Shown here: positions 26,722 through 35,535 of the stretch, piece by piece
Position numbering within the stretch: the first letter of the stretch is position 1
Layout of the letters: every line of letters starts with the position of its first letter
Assembly (NCBI RefSeq): GCF_901411515.1
Contig: NZ_CABDUX010000002.1
Location: 372,001 to 436,000, forward strand
From: Raoultibacter phocaeensis
Lineage (GTDB): Bacteria; Actinomycetota; Coriobacteriia; Coriobacteriales; Eggerthellaceae
Reading direction: 5' to 3'
Length of the DNA: 64,000 bases
The notes under the pieces: generated by a model
Databases searched by the model: none
Seen by the model: the letters and a program-made list of their open reading frames with translations, nothing else
Told to the model about the DNA's origin: nothing
Translations under genes and position numbers: made by a program

Positions 26722-28233
26722 ATGGCGTCAAGCGACGCAGGCACCTCTTCGTCATCCGGCGATTCGTTCTTTGCAACGTTCAATCTCAGGAGTTTAGGTA
26801 TAGCTTTAGCCATGGCCTGGTTCACCGCAATGCTGTTTTCGCCCGCTGCCGTCTCTCCATATTACCTCGAAGCGGGTCTCGACGGATGGGTGCAGCTGCT
26901 CCGACTCGTTTTTCTCGTTGCGGCTTGCGCTATATGCGGTGCGGCACGCGCGCGCCCTCGTTACGTCTTTAGTAGGGTGATGCGCCGTGGTATCGTTGCG
27001 GGATGTCTGATTCTTTCCGTGCTGCCCTTAGTGGGCGTTGTCGTTTCCGATGCATGTATCGTATGGCCTGGCTATCGCGCACTCGATGTTTTGTTTTGGA
27101 TGTGTGGCGGCGTTTCCGGCTCGGTCATGATGCTCGTGTGGGGCTTTGGAATGGTTGCGAAACAGACCTACGGACAAGGTATCGTCAACGTTGCCGCTGG
27201 AACCGCTTTTTCTGGGGTGCTGTTCGTGCTGCTCTCGTTTTTGCAGTATCCGGTGGCCGCGGTTCTTCTTTCGTGCATCCCGTTTGCGTTGTTTGCTCTG
27301 TGGATTGCGTGTTCGGGCGGTAACCCTACGGAGCGCGCAAGCAATGAAGGACGGGGTGGGGATGAGCAGTCGAGCGTAAAGACGAGCATATATGCTGCAC
27401 TCGGCAAAGGCTCGACGGCGTTCGTGCTCTCGTCGGGGCTTCTTCTCGGATTTGCCGGTTCTGTTGGCACCTGCTTTTCCCTTGCGGGGTATGCTTCTCT
27501 TTACTTCGGAGCAGCAGCGGCCGGATCGGGTATCGTTATGCTTGTTCTTGCGCGTACGGGCCATTTGAGGGTCGGGATGCGAACGTTCGCTCTATTTTTC
27601 CCCTTTGCGAGCGTTTGCTTGTTCGGTTTTTCCCTCGCAACTGAAGCAATGACGGCAGTGCTGCTTTTTGCGGTATTCTTTGCAGAAGGAGCATGCACTG
27701 TCTTGAATACGGCGTACCGCACCGAGGAAAACCCATCGGGCGCAGCGGTTCCGAGCCAGGTGAACCCCGCAGATGCGCTTGCTAAGTTTTCCAGTGAATC
27801 AAGATTCGCGCATACGATTGGCATCGCGTGCGGATGGGCGGGTGGCATAATTGTCCAATTCGCTTTTGACGGTCAAGCGGTTCCATATGGATATTTTCTT
27901 GCGGCAATCGTGGTATCGGGGATAGCATCGCGAGCCTTAAGCTGCGAACATGCAGATGTTGTCGCCAATGACGAGAATTCGTTCACCTCGCTCGCAAAGG
28001 TGTGGGACGAAGGGTGCAACCGTCTTGCTCAAACCCACGGGCTTACCATGCGGGAGCAAGACGTGTTCTTGATGCTCTCACGCGGGCGGGATCGGCAGTA
28101 CATCCATGATGCGCTGCAGATTTCGCCGAATACGGTACGCACCCATGCTTACAACCTGTATCGAAAACTTGGCGTGCATAATCAGCAGCAGCTTATCGAT
28201 CTTGTCGAATCGGAACTATCGAGTTCAAAATAA
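26722..28233 (+). CDS. Membrane-bound LuxR-type regulator, second of a pair
   Basis: A 503-residue protein of the same build as its neighbour: about 12 membrane segments, then a LuxR helix-turn-helix (LTMREQDVFLMLSRGRD, SPNTVRTHAYNLYRKLGV). The HTH halves are clearly related but the membrane parts have diverged, as expected for different ligands. The ATG at 26722 follows AAAGGAGGG with good spacing; GTG at 26719 directly before it is too close to that site. It lies between module D and the transhydroxylase module E, and probably controls one of them. Confidence 0.87.
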   Translation: MASSDAGTSSSSGDSFFATFNLRSLGIALAMAWFTAMLFSPAAVSPYYLEAGLDGWVQLLRLVFLVAACAICGAARARPRYVFSRVMRRGIVAGCLILSVLPLVGVVVSDACIVWPGYRALDVLFWMCGGVSGSVMMLVWGFGMVAKQTYGQGIVNVAAGTAFSGVLFVLLSFLQYPVAAVLLSCIPFALFALWIACSGGNPTERASNEGRGGDEQSSVKTSIYAALGKGSTAFVLSSGLLLGFAGSVGTCFSLAGYASLYFGAAAAGSGIVMLVLARTGHLRVGMRTFALFFPFASVCLFGFSLATEAMTAVLLFAVFFAEGACTVLNTAYRTEENPSGAAVPSQVNPADALAKFSSESRFAHTIGIACGWAGGIIVQFAFDGQAVPYGYFLAAIVVSGIASRALSCEHADVVANDENSFTSLAKVWDEGCNRLAQTHGLTMREQDVFLMLSRGRDRQYIHDALQISPNTVRTHAYNLYRKLGVHNQQQLIDLVESELSSSK

Positions 28234-28405
28234 GAATATGTAACGCCTGATCAAATAACTCATACTGCAATCTGATACTTTTCTGCGATGCTTGGAATCC
28301 CCGATTGATACCGTTCGCATCTTCATGCCTTTCCATTTTGCGTTGGACAATTTTCCTGTGTTTGCTTTGCGTTTACGAACCGCATACGGCCTAAGGGGGA
28401 CCTAC

Positions 28406-30991
28406 GTGAAAAACACCGCAACGTATTACAAGACGCTTGGACTCGGTAGCTTCGGCATGAGCGCATTATCAGCCGAGATCGACGTCAAAGATGGAAGGAT
28501 CGTGCGAACGCGCGGCATGCGCTTCGACCGTTCATACACCGCCGAGTACCTCAAGCCCTGGACGCTTGAAGTAAAAGGAAAGAAGCTCGAAGGTTTGCTC
28601 AAGAACGACATCCCGCCTTTTGCGCTCGTGTACAAGAAACGCGCGTATTCGGACAACCGCATCCTATACCCGCTGAAGCGCGTAGATTGGGATCCTGAGG
28701 GCGAGCGCAATCCGCAAAATCGCGGGAAGTCGAAGTTTGAACGCATCAGTTGGGACGAGGCAACCGACATTATTGCAAAAGAGCTGAGGCGCATTGAGGA
28801 CAAGTACGGCTTATACGCCGTGTTCTGCCAGGGCGACGGGCACGGCGAGACCAAAACCGTCCATGCGACGCATGGCTGCCAAATGCGGCTCATGTCGATT
28901 CTCGGCGGTTTCACCTTCCAGGCGCGCAATCCCGATAGCTGGGAGGGATGGTACTGGGGTGCGAAGCACGTGTGGGGGTGCGATCCTGTTGGGGAGGGCG
29001 ATATCGGAAACCTCTTGCTCGACATTGCCGAGAATTCGAAGTACCTGCTGCATTGGGGATGCGACGAGGAAACGACGCCGTGGGGCTGGTGCGGCCAGCT
29101 TCCGTCGAGGTGGGCTTTTTGGCTCACCGACGTGGGTGTCAAGCAGATATACGTCTGTCCCGACGTGAATTACGGAGCTGCCGTGCACGCTGACAAGTGG
29201 ATCCCCGTCAACCCGAATACCGACGTGGCGCTTCATATGGCCATTGCATACACGTGGATAGAGAATGGCTGGTACGACCAGGAATACCTCGACACGCACG
29301 CGGTCGGCTTCGACTGGGTCAAGTATTACGTCATGGGCGGTGAAGATGGTGTGCCGAAGACGCCTGCATGGGCAGCCCCTATCTGCGGCGTTCCTTCGCG
29401 GCAGATCAAAGCGCTTGCTAAAGCGTGGTATAAGCAAGCTACCTCGATCTCTCATGTCAATGGCGGATCGCTCATTCGCTCGCAGTTCTCTGCTGAGCCG
29501 GGGCGTATGGAGGTCGTGCTCATGGGCATGCAGGGGCTCGGCAAGCCCGGACGCAATGTGATCAAGCTGATCGAATGGGGTTTATACGGCCTACCGTCCC
29601 AATGCCCGAATCCGCGCAGCGATCTGTATATGATGCCCGCTGCGGCGTACCGCTCGCTCGACTACAACAATCCCGAGGTGTGGGATATTCGACAATCGTT
29701 CATCCCGAAGACCATGGTACCGAAAGCCATCCTCGGCGACTACACCGTCGAGAACCCGCTTACGTGGTACGGCACGGGTATTGCAGGATGGCCGAAGGAG
29801 GATCAATTCGTCAAATATCAGTACCCGAGCAAGACCGCAAATACGCGCATTCATATGATCTGGTCTGATACGCCATGCTGGTCAACGTGCTGGAACGGCG
29901 GGAACACACTCGCGAAGGCCGTACAGTCTGAAGAGATTGAATTCGTGCTCATCCAGCATCCGTGGATGGAAAACGATTGCATCTACGCCGACATCCTGCT
30001 TCCCGTCAACACGAAATTCGAAGAGCGCGACATCGCGGTTGATTCGTCCAACGGCTACACCAACGTCATGATGATCGAACCACGATGCATCGAGCCGCGA
30101 GGCGAATCGAAATCCGACTATGAGGCGGTCGCCGAGGTAGCCAAGAAGATGGGCGTGTACGACGAGTTCACCAGCGGGAAAACCGAAGAGGAGTGGATTC
30201 GGGAGGGCTTCGAGAACTCCGGGTGCCAGGAACGTGTGAGTTGGGAGGAATTCAAGGAAAAGGGCTACTATGCCGCTCCGACCTCCGAAGGTTGGGAGAA
30301 CAACCCCCGCGGCTTCGCGCCGTTTTGCGAAGATCCCGAGGCAAATCCGCTCGGAACGCCTTCGGGCAAGCTCGAATTCTACTCGACAGCGCTCGCTCAT
30401 CATTTTCCCGACGACGATTCGCGCCCACCCTTCCCGAAGTTCATCGCATCCGACGACCGGTTGTCCGAATCGCTCCTTACCGAGCGGGGCGAGACGTATC
30501 CGTACCTCATCGTATCGAATCATCCACGCTGGCGCGTGCATGCGAACATGGACGATATCACCTGGTTTCGCGAGATTGAAACGTGCAAGGTGAAAGGGCC
30601 CGACGGGTATTTGTACGAACCCGTGTGGATCAATCCGGTCGACGCCGAGGCTCACGGCATCGTCGCGGGTGACGTTGTGAAGATTTTCAACGACCGCGGC
30701 TGGGTGCTCGGTGGCGCGTACGTGACCGAACGTATCAAGCCCGGCGTCATCTACCAGGATCATGGGGCGCGGCTCGACCCCATCAAGGTGGGTGAAGCTG
30801 ATCGCGGGGGAGCGAACAATCTTATAGCGCCGTCCGAGGTAGCAATGAAGAACACGAATGCAGAAGTAACGAGTGGTTATCTGGTCGATTTCGAGAAAGT
30901 CGACGTGTTCGAGCTTGCCGAGTCCTATCCCGAAGCGTTCGGCCGCGCCTTCAACGAGACGGGCGTGAAGATCGATAACTGGCTCGTCTAG
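28406..30991 (+). CDS. athL: Pyrogallol-phloroglucinol transhydroxylase-like large subunit
   Basis: An 861-residue soluble bis-MGD molybdoenzyme. The N-terminus (KNTATYYKTLGLGSFGMSA) has no Fe-S cysteines, a hallmark of transhydroxylase large subunits. An Asp-Ser-Trp triplet at residues 177-179 matches the Mo-ligand serine region of the Pelobacter acidigallici enzyme (Ser175 as I recall it), and length is close to that enzyme's ~875. The known reaction moves a hydroxyl from 1,2,3,5-tetrahydroxybenzene to pyrogallol, giving phloroglucinol with no net redox change. GTG at 28406 follows AAGGGGG; an upstream ATG-led extension lacks a ribosome site. The matching small subunit starts 11 bases later. 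Confidence 0.82.
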   Translation: MKNTATYYKTLGLGSFGMSALSAEIDVKDGRIVRTRGMRFDRSYTAEYLKPWTLEVKGKKLEGLLKNDIPPFALVYKKRAYSDNRILYPLKRVDWDPEGERNPQNRGKSKFERISWDEATDIIAKELRRIEDKYGLYAVFCQGDGHGETKTVHATHGCQMRLMSILGGFTFQARNPDSWEGWYWGAKHVWGCDPVGEGDIGNLLLDIAENSKYLLHWGCDEETTPWGWCGQLPSRWAFWLTDVGVKQIYVCPDVNYGAAVHADKWIPVNPNTDVALHMAIAYTWIENGWYDQEYLDTHAVGFDWVKYYVMGGEDGVPKTPAWAAPICGVPSRQIKALAKAWYKQATSISHVNGGSLIRSQFSAEPGRMEVVLMGMQGLGKPGRNVIKLIEWGLYGLPSQCPNPRSDLYMMPAAAYRSLDYNNPEVWDIRQSFIPKTMVPKAILGDYTVENPLTWYGTGIAGWPKEDQFVKYQYPSKTANTRIHMIWSDTPCWSTCWNGGNTLAKAVQSEEIEFVLIQHPWMENDCIYADILLPVNTKFEERDIAVDSSNGYTNVMMIEPRCIEPRGESKSDYEAVAEVAKKMGVYDEFTSGKTEEEWIREGFENSGCQERVSWEEFKEKGYYAAPTSEGWENNPRGFAPFCEDPEANPLGTPSGKLEFYSTALAHHFPDDDSRPPFPKFIASDDRLSESLLTERGETYPYLIVSNHPRWRVHANMDDITWFREIETCKVKGPDGYLYEPVWINPVDAEAHGIVAGDVVKIFNDRGWVLGGAYVTERIKPGVIYQDHGARLDPIKVGEADRGGANNLIAPSEVAMKNTNAEVTSGYLVDFEKVDVFELAESYPEAFGRAFNETGVKIDNWLV

Positions 30992-31002
30992 AAAGGGACA
31001 TC

Positions 31003-31977
31003 ATGAAGGTTTTTGTTTTCGACTCGTCCAAGTGCAACGGCTGTTACGGATGTCAGCTTGCCTGCAAAGACGAACATTGGAACAACGAGTGGCCGCCCTA
31101 CGCGGTACCTCAGCCCGATACCGGCCACTTTTGGTGCAAGATGACGCAAGTCGATCATGGGCAGGTGCCTAAAGTGCGCGTAGAATACACGCCTCTTTTC
31201 TGCAACCATTGCGACAACGCACCCTGCATCGATGCAGCGCCCGATGCGGTGTACAAGCGCGAAGACGGCCTCGTTATCGTTGATCCGATCAAGGCGAAAG
31301 GGAACAGGGCTTTAGCCGACGCGTGCCCTTACGGTGCCATCTACTACAACGACGAGCTCGACGTCCCGCAGAAATGTACCGGGTGTGCCCATCTCGTCGA
31401 CGAGGGCGAGCTTCCTCACTGTGTGGATGTGTGCGCGACGGGTGCTCTGCGCTTTGGAGACGAGTCCGAGTTTGCTCAGGAGATACCCCTTGCCGAAGTG
31501 CTGGCGGATCGAGAGCATGGTCCGCGCGTGTACTACCTTAACAGGCCTCATCTGTTCATCGGGGGTGAGGTGTGGGACCCTGCGATCGACGAGATCATCG
31601 AGGGCGCGCGCGTGACGCTGTCCGGAGATGCGGATGCTGTGGTCGAATCCGACGAGTTCGGGGATTTTTGGTTCAGACGTATCGGTGGGGGATCGTATAC
31701 GGTGACGGTAGAAGCTGAAGGCTATGAATCTGAAACGCGTGATATCGAGCTTACGAAGAGTCTCAACATCGGCGATATACCGATGCGCAGAGTTCGGGGC
31801 AACGAGGTCGCTGCTGTAAAGAAGCCGCGTACCGCGCTCGATATCGAAGCGCCTATCGGTGAGCCCGATGTCGATGTCATCGAAGTCGGCGAAGTAACGG
31901 CAGCCATGTCGGTCATGTCGCAGGCGCCGGACGAAGACGGTGGCGTCATGAGTACAGGGGGACTTGCGAAGAACTGA
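31003..31977 (+). CDS. athS: Transhydroxylase-like small subunit with three [4Fe-4S] sites
   Basis: A 324-residue protein. CNGCYGCQLAC starts at residue 11; CNHCDNAPC with CPYGAI, and CTGC with CVDVC, follow, giving cysteines for three [4Fe-4S] clusters. Residues about 185-265 form a beta-sandwich of the Cna-B/transthyretin type (GARVTLSGDAD, YTVTVEAEGYESETRDIEL), as in the known transhydroxylase small subunit. A further ~50-residue acidic, Ala/Val-rich tail appears extra compared with the ~275-residue Pelobacter protein. It pairs with the preceding large subunit; the ATG follows AAAGGGAC. Confidence 0.84.
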   Translation: MKVFVFDSSKCNGCYGCQLACKDEHWNNEWPPYAVPQPDTGHFWCKMTQVDHGQVPKVRVEYTPLFCNHCDNAPCIDAAPDAVYKREDGLVIVDPIKAKGNRALADACPYGAIYYNDELDVPQKCTGCAHLVDEGELPHCVDVCATGALRFGDESEFAQEIPLAEVLADREHGPRVYYLNRPHLFIGGEVWDPAIDEIIEGARVTLSGDADAVVESDEFGDFWFRRIGGGSYTVTVEAEGYESETRDIELTKSLNIGDIPMRRVRGNEVAAVKKPRTALDIEAPIGEPDVDVIEVGEVTAAMSVMSQAPDEDGGVMSTGGLAKN

Positions 31978-32066
31978 AACGGATTGCGTCGGTTCCGCTT
32001 GTGCGAAGCCGACCGTGCGCTGTCGAGTGACGGCGTCTAAACGATACCAACGAAAGGGGACAGCTG

Positions 32067-33617
32067 ATGATTACGAAAGCAGATGATGTGAGGCTCACCG
32101 TGCAGCCCATCTTCCTTGAAATGGAGCATCTGTACAAATACGAGGGGCCGTGTCGGGTTGGGAGGGGCGAGGCGCTCGAACCGGGATTCGATGCTATTAG
32201 AAATGCCGAATGGTACAAGCGATTCCAGAAAAAGCTTGCCGACAACATCCCAGACGATATAGCCGAGGTCAAAGACATTCTCCGCATCAAACGGACTGAC
32301 AACTGGGACCAGGAAGAAGAGTGGTGGACCCGCATAGCAGCCACAACTGCAGATACCGATTTCTATATTGTCCATTCGTTTCTCGGGCTTGATGACATCG
32401 CCGTTGAGTTCGGTGAGCGATTCAAAAAGCCGTTCAGCTTAGAGCCTGAATACGAGAACCCTTGCTCGACTACTTCAGTTGGCGCCGCACTGAACGCTCG
32501 CGATCGCGGATACGAATTCTACGGGTTCAGAACGTGGGATGAGCTTGTGCGGCAGCTCCGTATCCTGCGTGCACGCAAAGTCGTGAGGACATCTCGGATC
32601 CTCATGGCGCCGCGCAACGGGGCAGCGTTGTCGTTTAGCGGCGTTGATGGAGCCTACGATGTCGAGGAGCTCACTCATAATCTCGGGTGCCGTTTCCGCT
32701 ACATGAGCATACACGAGCTGCTTGACCAGACGTCTCCGGCTAAGCCTGCTGGCAATCATACGACGCCCGGTCGCGATACCTGGGACATCACCGATGAGGA
32801 TGCAGCCGAAATCGAGGCCGTGGCAGACGATCTTATCGCGCGCGCCGACGAGGTAGAGGTTGATCGCGAATATGTGATTAATTCTCTGAAATTCTTCAAA
32901 ACGATGCGTAAACATATGGATCGTCTCGACTGCAACGGGTTTACGGCACCATGCCCCGATAGCTGCTCAACACGCCGCTTGAATGAAGAGAAATTTACAT
33001 TCTGCCTTGCGCATTCCCTCAATATGAGGGAGGGGTTGCCCTCGGCGTGCGAATACGATGCATGTTCGGTTATCACCCAGCAAGCGCTCGTCGCCGTATC
33101 AGGGCAGCGGTGCTTCATGGGTAACACGATGCCGGTTGTGAAGGAGTCTGACGGCAGGTGGGCTACCTTCGGACTCGGCGGCATCGAGGACGAGGATATG
33201 CCGTTGCTCGACGAACACGAGGGGCATCTTTACATGATGGTGCACTCTGTCCCTAATCCGCGCATGAATGACCCCGAAAAAGATGCTCCCTACTCGCTTC
33301 GTCACTTTGCCGAAGAGCAGGGTTTTGGAGCGGTGTACCGTTACGATTTCAACCGTGACAAAGGTACGATCATCACCGTGGCGCGTTTTTCGCCCAACGG
33401 GAGCAAGCTCTTAGTTGCGAAAGGAACGATCGTTTGCGGAAACGGATTCCATCAGCATAGCTGCAACACTGCCATCGTGTTTTCCGTCGCCGATCAAAAC
33501 GATTTGTTCCAAAAGCAGATGCTGGTGGGCAATCATCTCGCCACCGTGTATGGCGACTACACGCGAGAAATGGAAGCGCTCGGCAAGGCGCTTGGTGTCG
33601 AGGTTATAACGTCATAG
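32067..33617 (+). CDS. Fucose/arabinose isomerase-like protein of unknown substrate
   Basis: A 516-residue soluble protein. The C-terminal half holds GLPSACEYDACSVITQQAL and then RCFMGN, which resembles the metal-binding GLP-x-xCE-x-D-x-x-x-x-x-T region and the following strand of L-fucose/L-arabinose isomerase-fold proteins. Cysteines are unusually frequent near residue 295 (CPDSC). A ketol isomerase fold beside a transhydroxylase is unexpected; it could isomerise a polyhydroxylated ring product or cosubstrate, which is inference. The ATG at 32067 follows AAAGGGGA, 90 bases after the small subunit. A hairpin at 33629-33657 follows. Confidence 0.65.
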   Translation: MITKADDVRLTVQPIFLEMEHLYKYEGPCRVGRGEALEPGFDAIRNAEWYKRFQKKLADNIPDDIAEVKDILRIKRTDNWDQEEEWWTRIAATTADTDFYIVHSFLGLDDIAVEFGERFKKPFSLEPEYENPCSTTSVGAALNARDRGYEFYGFRTWDELVRQLRILRARKVVRTSRILMAPRNGAALSFSGVDGAYDVEELTHNLGCRFRYMSIHELLDQTSPAKPAGNHTTPGRDTWDITDEDAAEIEAVADDLIARADEVEVDREYVINSLKFFKTMRKHMDRLDCNGFTAPCPDSCSTRRLNEEKFTFCLAHSLNMREGLPSACEYDACSVITQQALVAVSGQRCFMGNTMPVVKESDGRWATFGLGGIEDEDMPLLDEHEGHLYMMVHSVPNPRMNDPEKDAPYSLRHFAEEQGFGAVYRYDFNRDKGTIITVARFSPNGSKLLVAKGTIVCGNGFHQHSCNTAIVFSVADQNDLFQKQMLVGNHLATVYGDYTREMEALGKALGVEVITS

Positions 33618-33628
33618 TAGGTTTGGTG

Positions 33629-33657
33629 GCGGGCGGGCAGCCATGATGTCCGCCCGC
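33629..33657 (+). terminator. Hairpin between isomerase-like and SufS-partner genes
   Basis: GCGGGCGGGCA (33629-33639) pairs with TGTCCGCCCGC (33647-33657), one G-U pair, loop of 7. It is followed by AGTTATTTG, a weak U-tract, and by the next ribosome site at 33669. Confidence 0.55.
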
Positions 33658-33678
33658 AGTTATTTGCAGGAGGCCGAC

Positions 33679-34092
33679 ATGGGAGACGATGCGTCGAACC
33701 GCATCAAGGAGCGAATCGAGGCGTTGTATGAAAAATCGTTTGCGTATCTCGATTCGATCAAGAGTCAAGCGGGTGACGAGGAAGCTGTCCGTGCTCATTT
33801 GAAATCATTTGTGCTACACCGCTTCTTTCTTGTTGACGAGGATCCGGCCTCGGATGATATCGCGACGTTGGCGACGATGAGCACCGAAAAGCTTTTGAGA
33901 ATAGACAGGAAAAACGCGCTAGGCGACATGCCGAACAATTGCGCAGGTACGAGTTCTGAGACGTTGAAAAAAGCCCTTTTGATCATGACCTTGCACAAAC
34001 AGCTCGGAGTTCGGTTTGATCCACTCGAAAACGATACGATAGCGCAGCTGTCTCGCTCAATCGTGCAGCAGCTCGGCGGCGACCATGGGTAA
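33679..34092 (+). CDS. Small helical protein coupled to a cysteine desulfurase
   Basis: A 137-residue, probably all-helical protein I do not recognise. It has a single cysteine, Cys88, in a loop-like stretch (GDMPNNCAGTSS). The last 45 residues (TLHKQLGVRF and onward) vaguely recall acyl-carrier-like helices. Its stop overlaps the start of the SufS-like gene by 8 bases, so the two are made together. No SufE, SufU or IscU is encoded nearby; a lone cysteine in a partner of a desulfurase suggests a sulfur acceptor, but this is inference. The ATG at 33679 follows GGAGG. Confidence 0.65.
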   Translation: MGDDASNRIKERIEALYEKSFAYLDSIKSQAGDEEAVRAHLKSFVLHRFFLVDEDPASDDIATLATMSTEKLLRIDRKNALGDMPNNCAGTSSETLKKALLIMTLHKQLGVRFDPLENDTIAQLSRSIVQQLGGDHG

Positions 34093-35326
34093 GTTCGAGT
34101 TCGATATAGCGCGCGTGCGTTCAGACTTTCCTATTCTTGATCGTAAGGTGAACCGATGCCCTTTGGTGTATCTCGACAATGCGGCAACGACGCATGTGCC
34201 CGATCAGGTTCTTGCAGTAATCGCGAACCACTACCACACGCACAACGCCAACGTGCATCGTGGTGCCCATACACTGAGCCTAGAGGCGACCGGGTATTTT
34301 GAAAAGGCACGTGAGCGAGTTGCGGAGTTTGTCGGAGCGAACCGTAAAAGCGAAGTAGTCTTTACGCGGGGGACAACGGATTCGATCAATCTTGTAGCGC
34401 AGTCATGGGGTGCGGCGAACCGCAAAAGCGGAGTTGCCGTAACTGCGATGGAGCACCACTCCAACTTCATACCGTGGCAGCAGCTCTGCCGGGCTCGCAG
34501 GAAAAAACTCGGAGTCGTTCCGTTGGATTCCAGCGGAGATCTTGACCTCGATGCGCTTGAGGTGATGCTGCGGAAGGACGACATAGGCTTGGTAGCGGTA
34601 ACACAGGTCTCGAACGTGCTCGGTACGGTAAATCCCCTTCGTGACATCGTCGAGCTGGCCCATCGATTCGGCGCGCTCGTGCTCATTGACGCCGCGCAGG
34701 CGGTTCGACACGAAGCTATACAGGCACACGAGCTCGAGTGCGATTTTCTCTGCTTTTCGGGCCACAAGATGATGGGTCCTACGGGTATCGGCGTTCTGTA
34801 CGGGAAAGCGTCGCTTCTCGAGAAGATACCGCCGTTCGCCTTCGGGGGCGAGATGGCTGATCGGGTTGATGCGATAAGGAGCACGTTTCAGCCTGCGCCG
34901 CTCAAATTCGAGGCAGGTACGCCTAACTATGTGGGAGCGATCGGCCTAGCGGCAAGCATCGACTACCTGAAAGGAGTGGGACTATCGGCAATCCGTTTGC
35001 GCGAGCAGGAGCTTTTACGCTATGCGGAAAAGCGGATACGGTCGATAAGCGAGGTAAGGGTGCTGGGAAGCCCGAAGAGGCGGGCGGGATGTTTGTCGTT
35101 TGCAGTTGAAGGTCGAAACCCGTTCGATGTTGCCGCTATGCTCGATGCGCAGGGCATCGCCGTCAGATCGGGGAGTATGTGCGCCCAGCCTCTTGTAAAG
35201 AATCTCGACGTTGCGCAGGTTGTGAGAATCTCACCTGCTTTCTACAACACGTTCGAGGAGCTGGATGCATGCATTGCGGCTCTCGAGGAGACGGTCGCGA
35301 TGCTTCCGCCGGCGCTGCAGGGGTGA
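34085..35326 (+). CDS. SufS-like cysteine desulfurase
   Basis: A 413-residue PLP enzyme of the class V aminotransferase family. YLDNAATTH near residue 30, EHHSNFIPW, SGHKMMGPTGIG (Schiff-base lysine) and RSGSMCAQP (catalytic cysteine loop) are all present, as in group II desulfurases such as SufS. It takes sulfur from cysteine for Fe-S clusters or for sulfuration of molybdenum cofactor. No other suf gene (B, C, D, U) is in the window, so this copy is probably dedicated to the transhydroxylase module. It overlaps the preceding small gene by 8 bases and is followed by a zinc-ribbon gene 17 bases on. Confidence 0.88.
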   Translation: MGKFEFDIARVRSDFPILDRKVNRCPLVYLDNAATTHVPDQVLAVIANHYHTHNANVHRGAHTLSLEATGYFEKARERVAEFVGANRKSEVVFTRGTTDSINLVAQSWGAANRKSGVAVTAMEHHSNFIPWQQLCRARRKKLGVVPLDSSGDLDLDALEVMLRKDDIGLVAVTQVSNVLGTVNPLRDIVELAHRFGALVLIDAAQAVRHEAIQAHELECDFLCFSGHKMMGPTGIGVLYGKASLLEKIPPFAFGGEMADRVDAIRSTFQPAPLKFEAGTPNYVGAIGLAASIDYLKGVGLSAIRLREQELLRYAEKRIRSISEVRVLGSPKRRAGCLSFAVEGRNPFDVAAMLDAQGIAVRSGSMCAQPLVKNLDVAQVVRISPAFYNTFEELDACIAALEETVAMLPPALQG

Positions 35327-35343
35327 GTGGAAGGAGCTACGGT

Positions 35344-35535
35344 ATGTGCGGATATTTATGTACTGGATGCGGTAGATGCAGAGGAGAGCTAAGGGGCATG
35401 AAGTCGTTCGGAACCTGTCTTGTATGCAAAACGGAAAACGAACCAGGTAGAGAGATATGCCGGGCTTGCGGAGCAAAGCTGGTTCCTCCACCTGGAGCCG
35501 CGCTTGAAGTCAACGTGAAGAAAAAACCTACGTAG
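35344..35535 (+). CDS. Small double zinc-ribbon protein
   Basis: A 63-residue protein with eight cysteines: CGYLCTGCGRC in the first 12 residues, then CLVC and CRACG. The GCGRCRGE signature is shared with the protein at 10697. It ends in a short proline-rich and lysine-rich tail. It is the last gene of the transhydroxylase module, with GGAAGGAG before its ATG. Its final 8 bases overlap the end of the convergent GGDEF/EAL gene. Function unknown; metal binding is very likely. Confidence 0.75.
   Translation: MCGYLCTGCGRCRGELRGMKSFGTCLVCKTENEPGREICRACGAKLVPPPGAALEVNVKKKPT

Noticed and set aside
26719-26724. GTG at 26719 as start of the second LuxR gene
   Set aside because: It is only four bases from the ribosome site; ATG at 26722 is better spaced.
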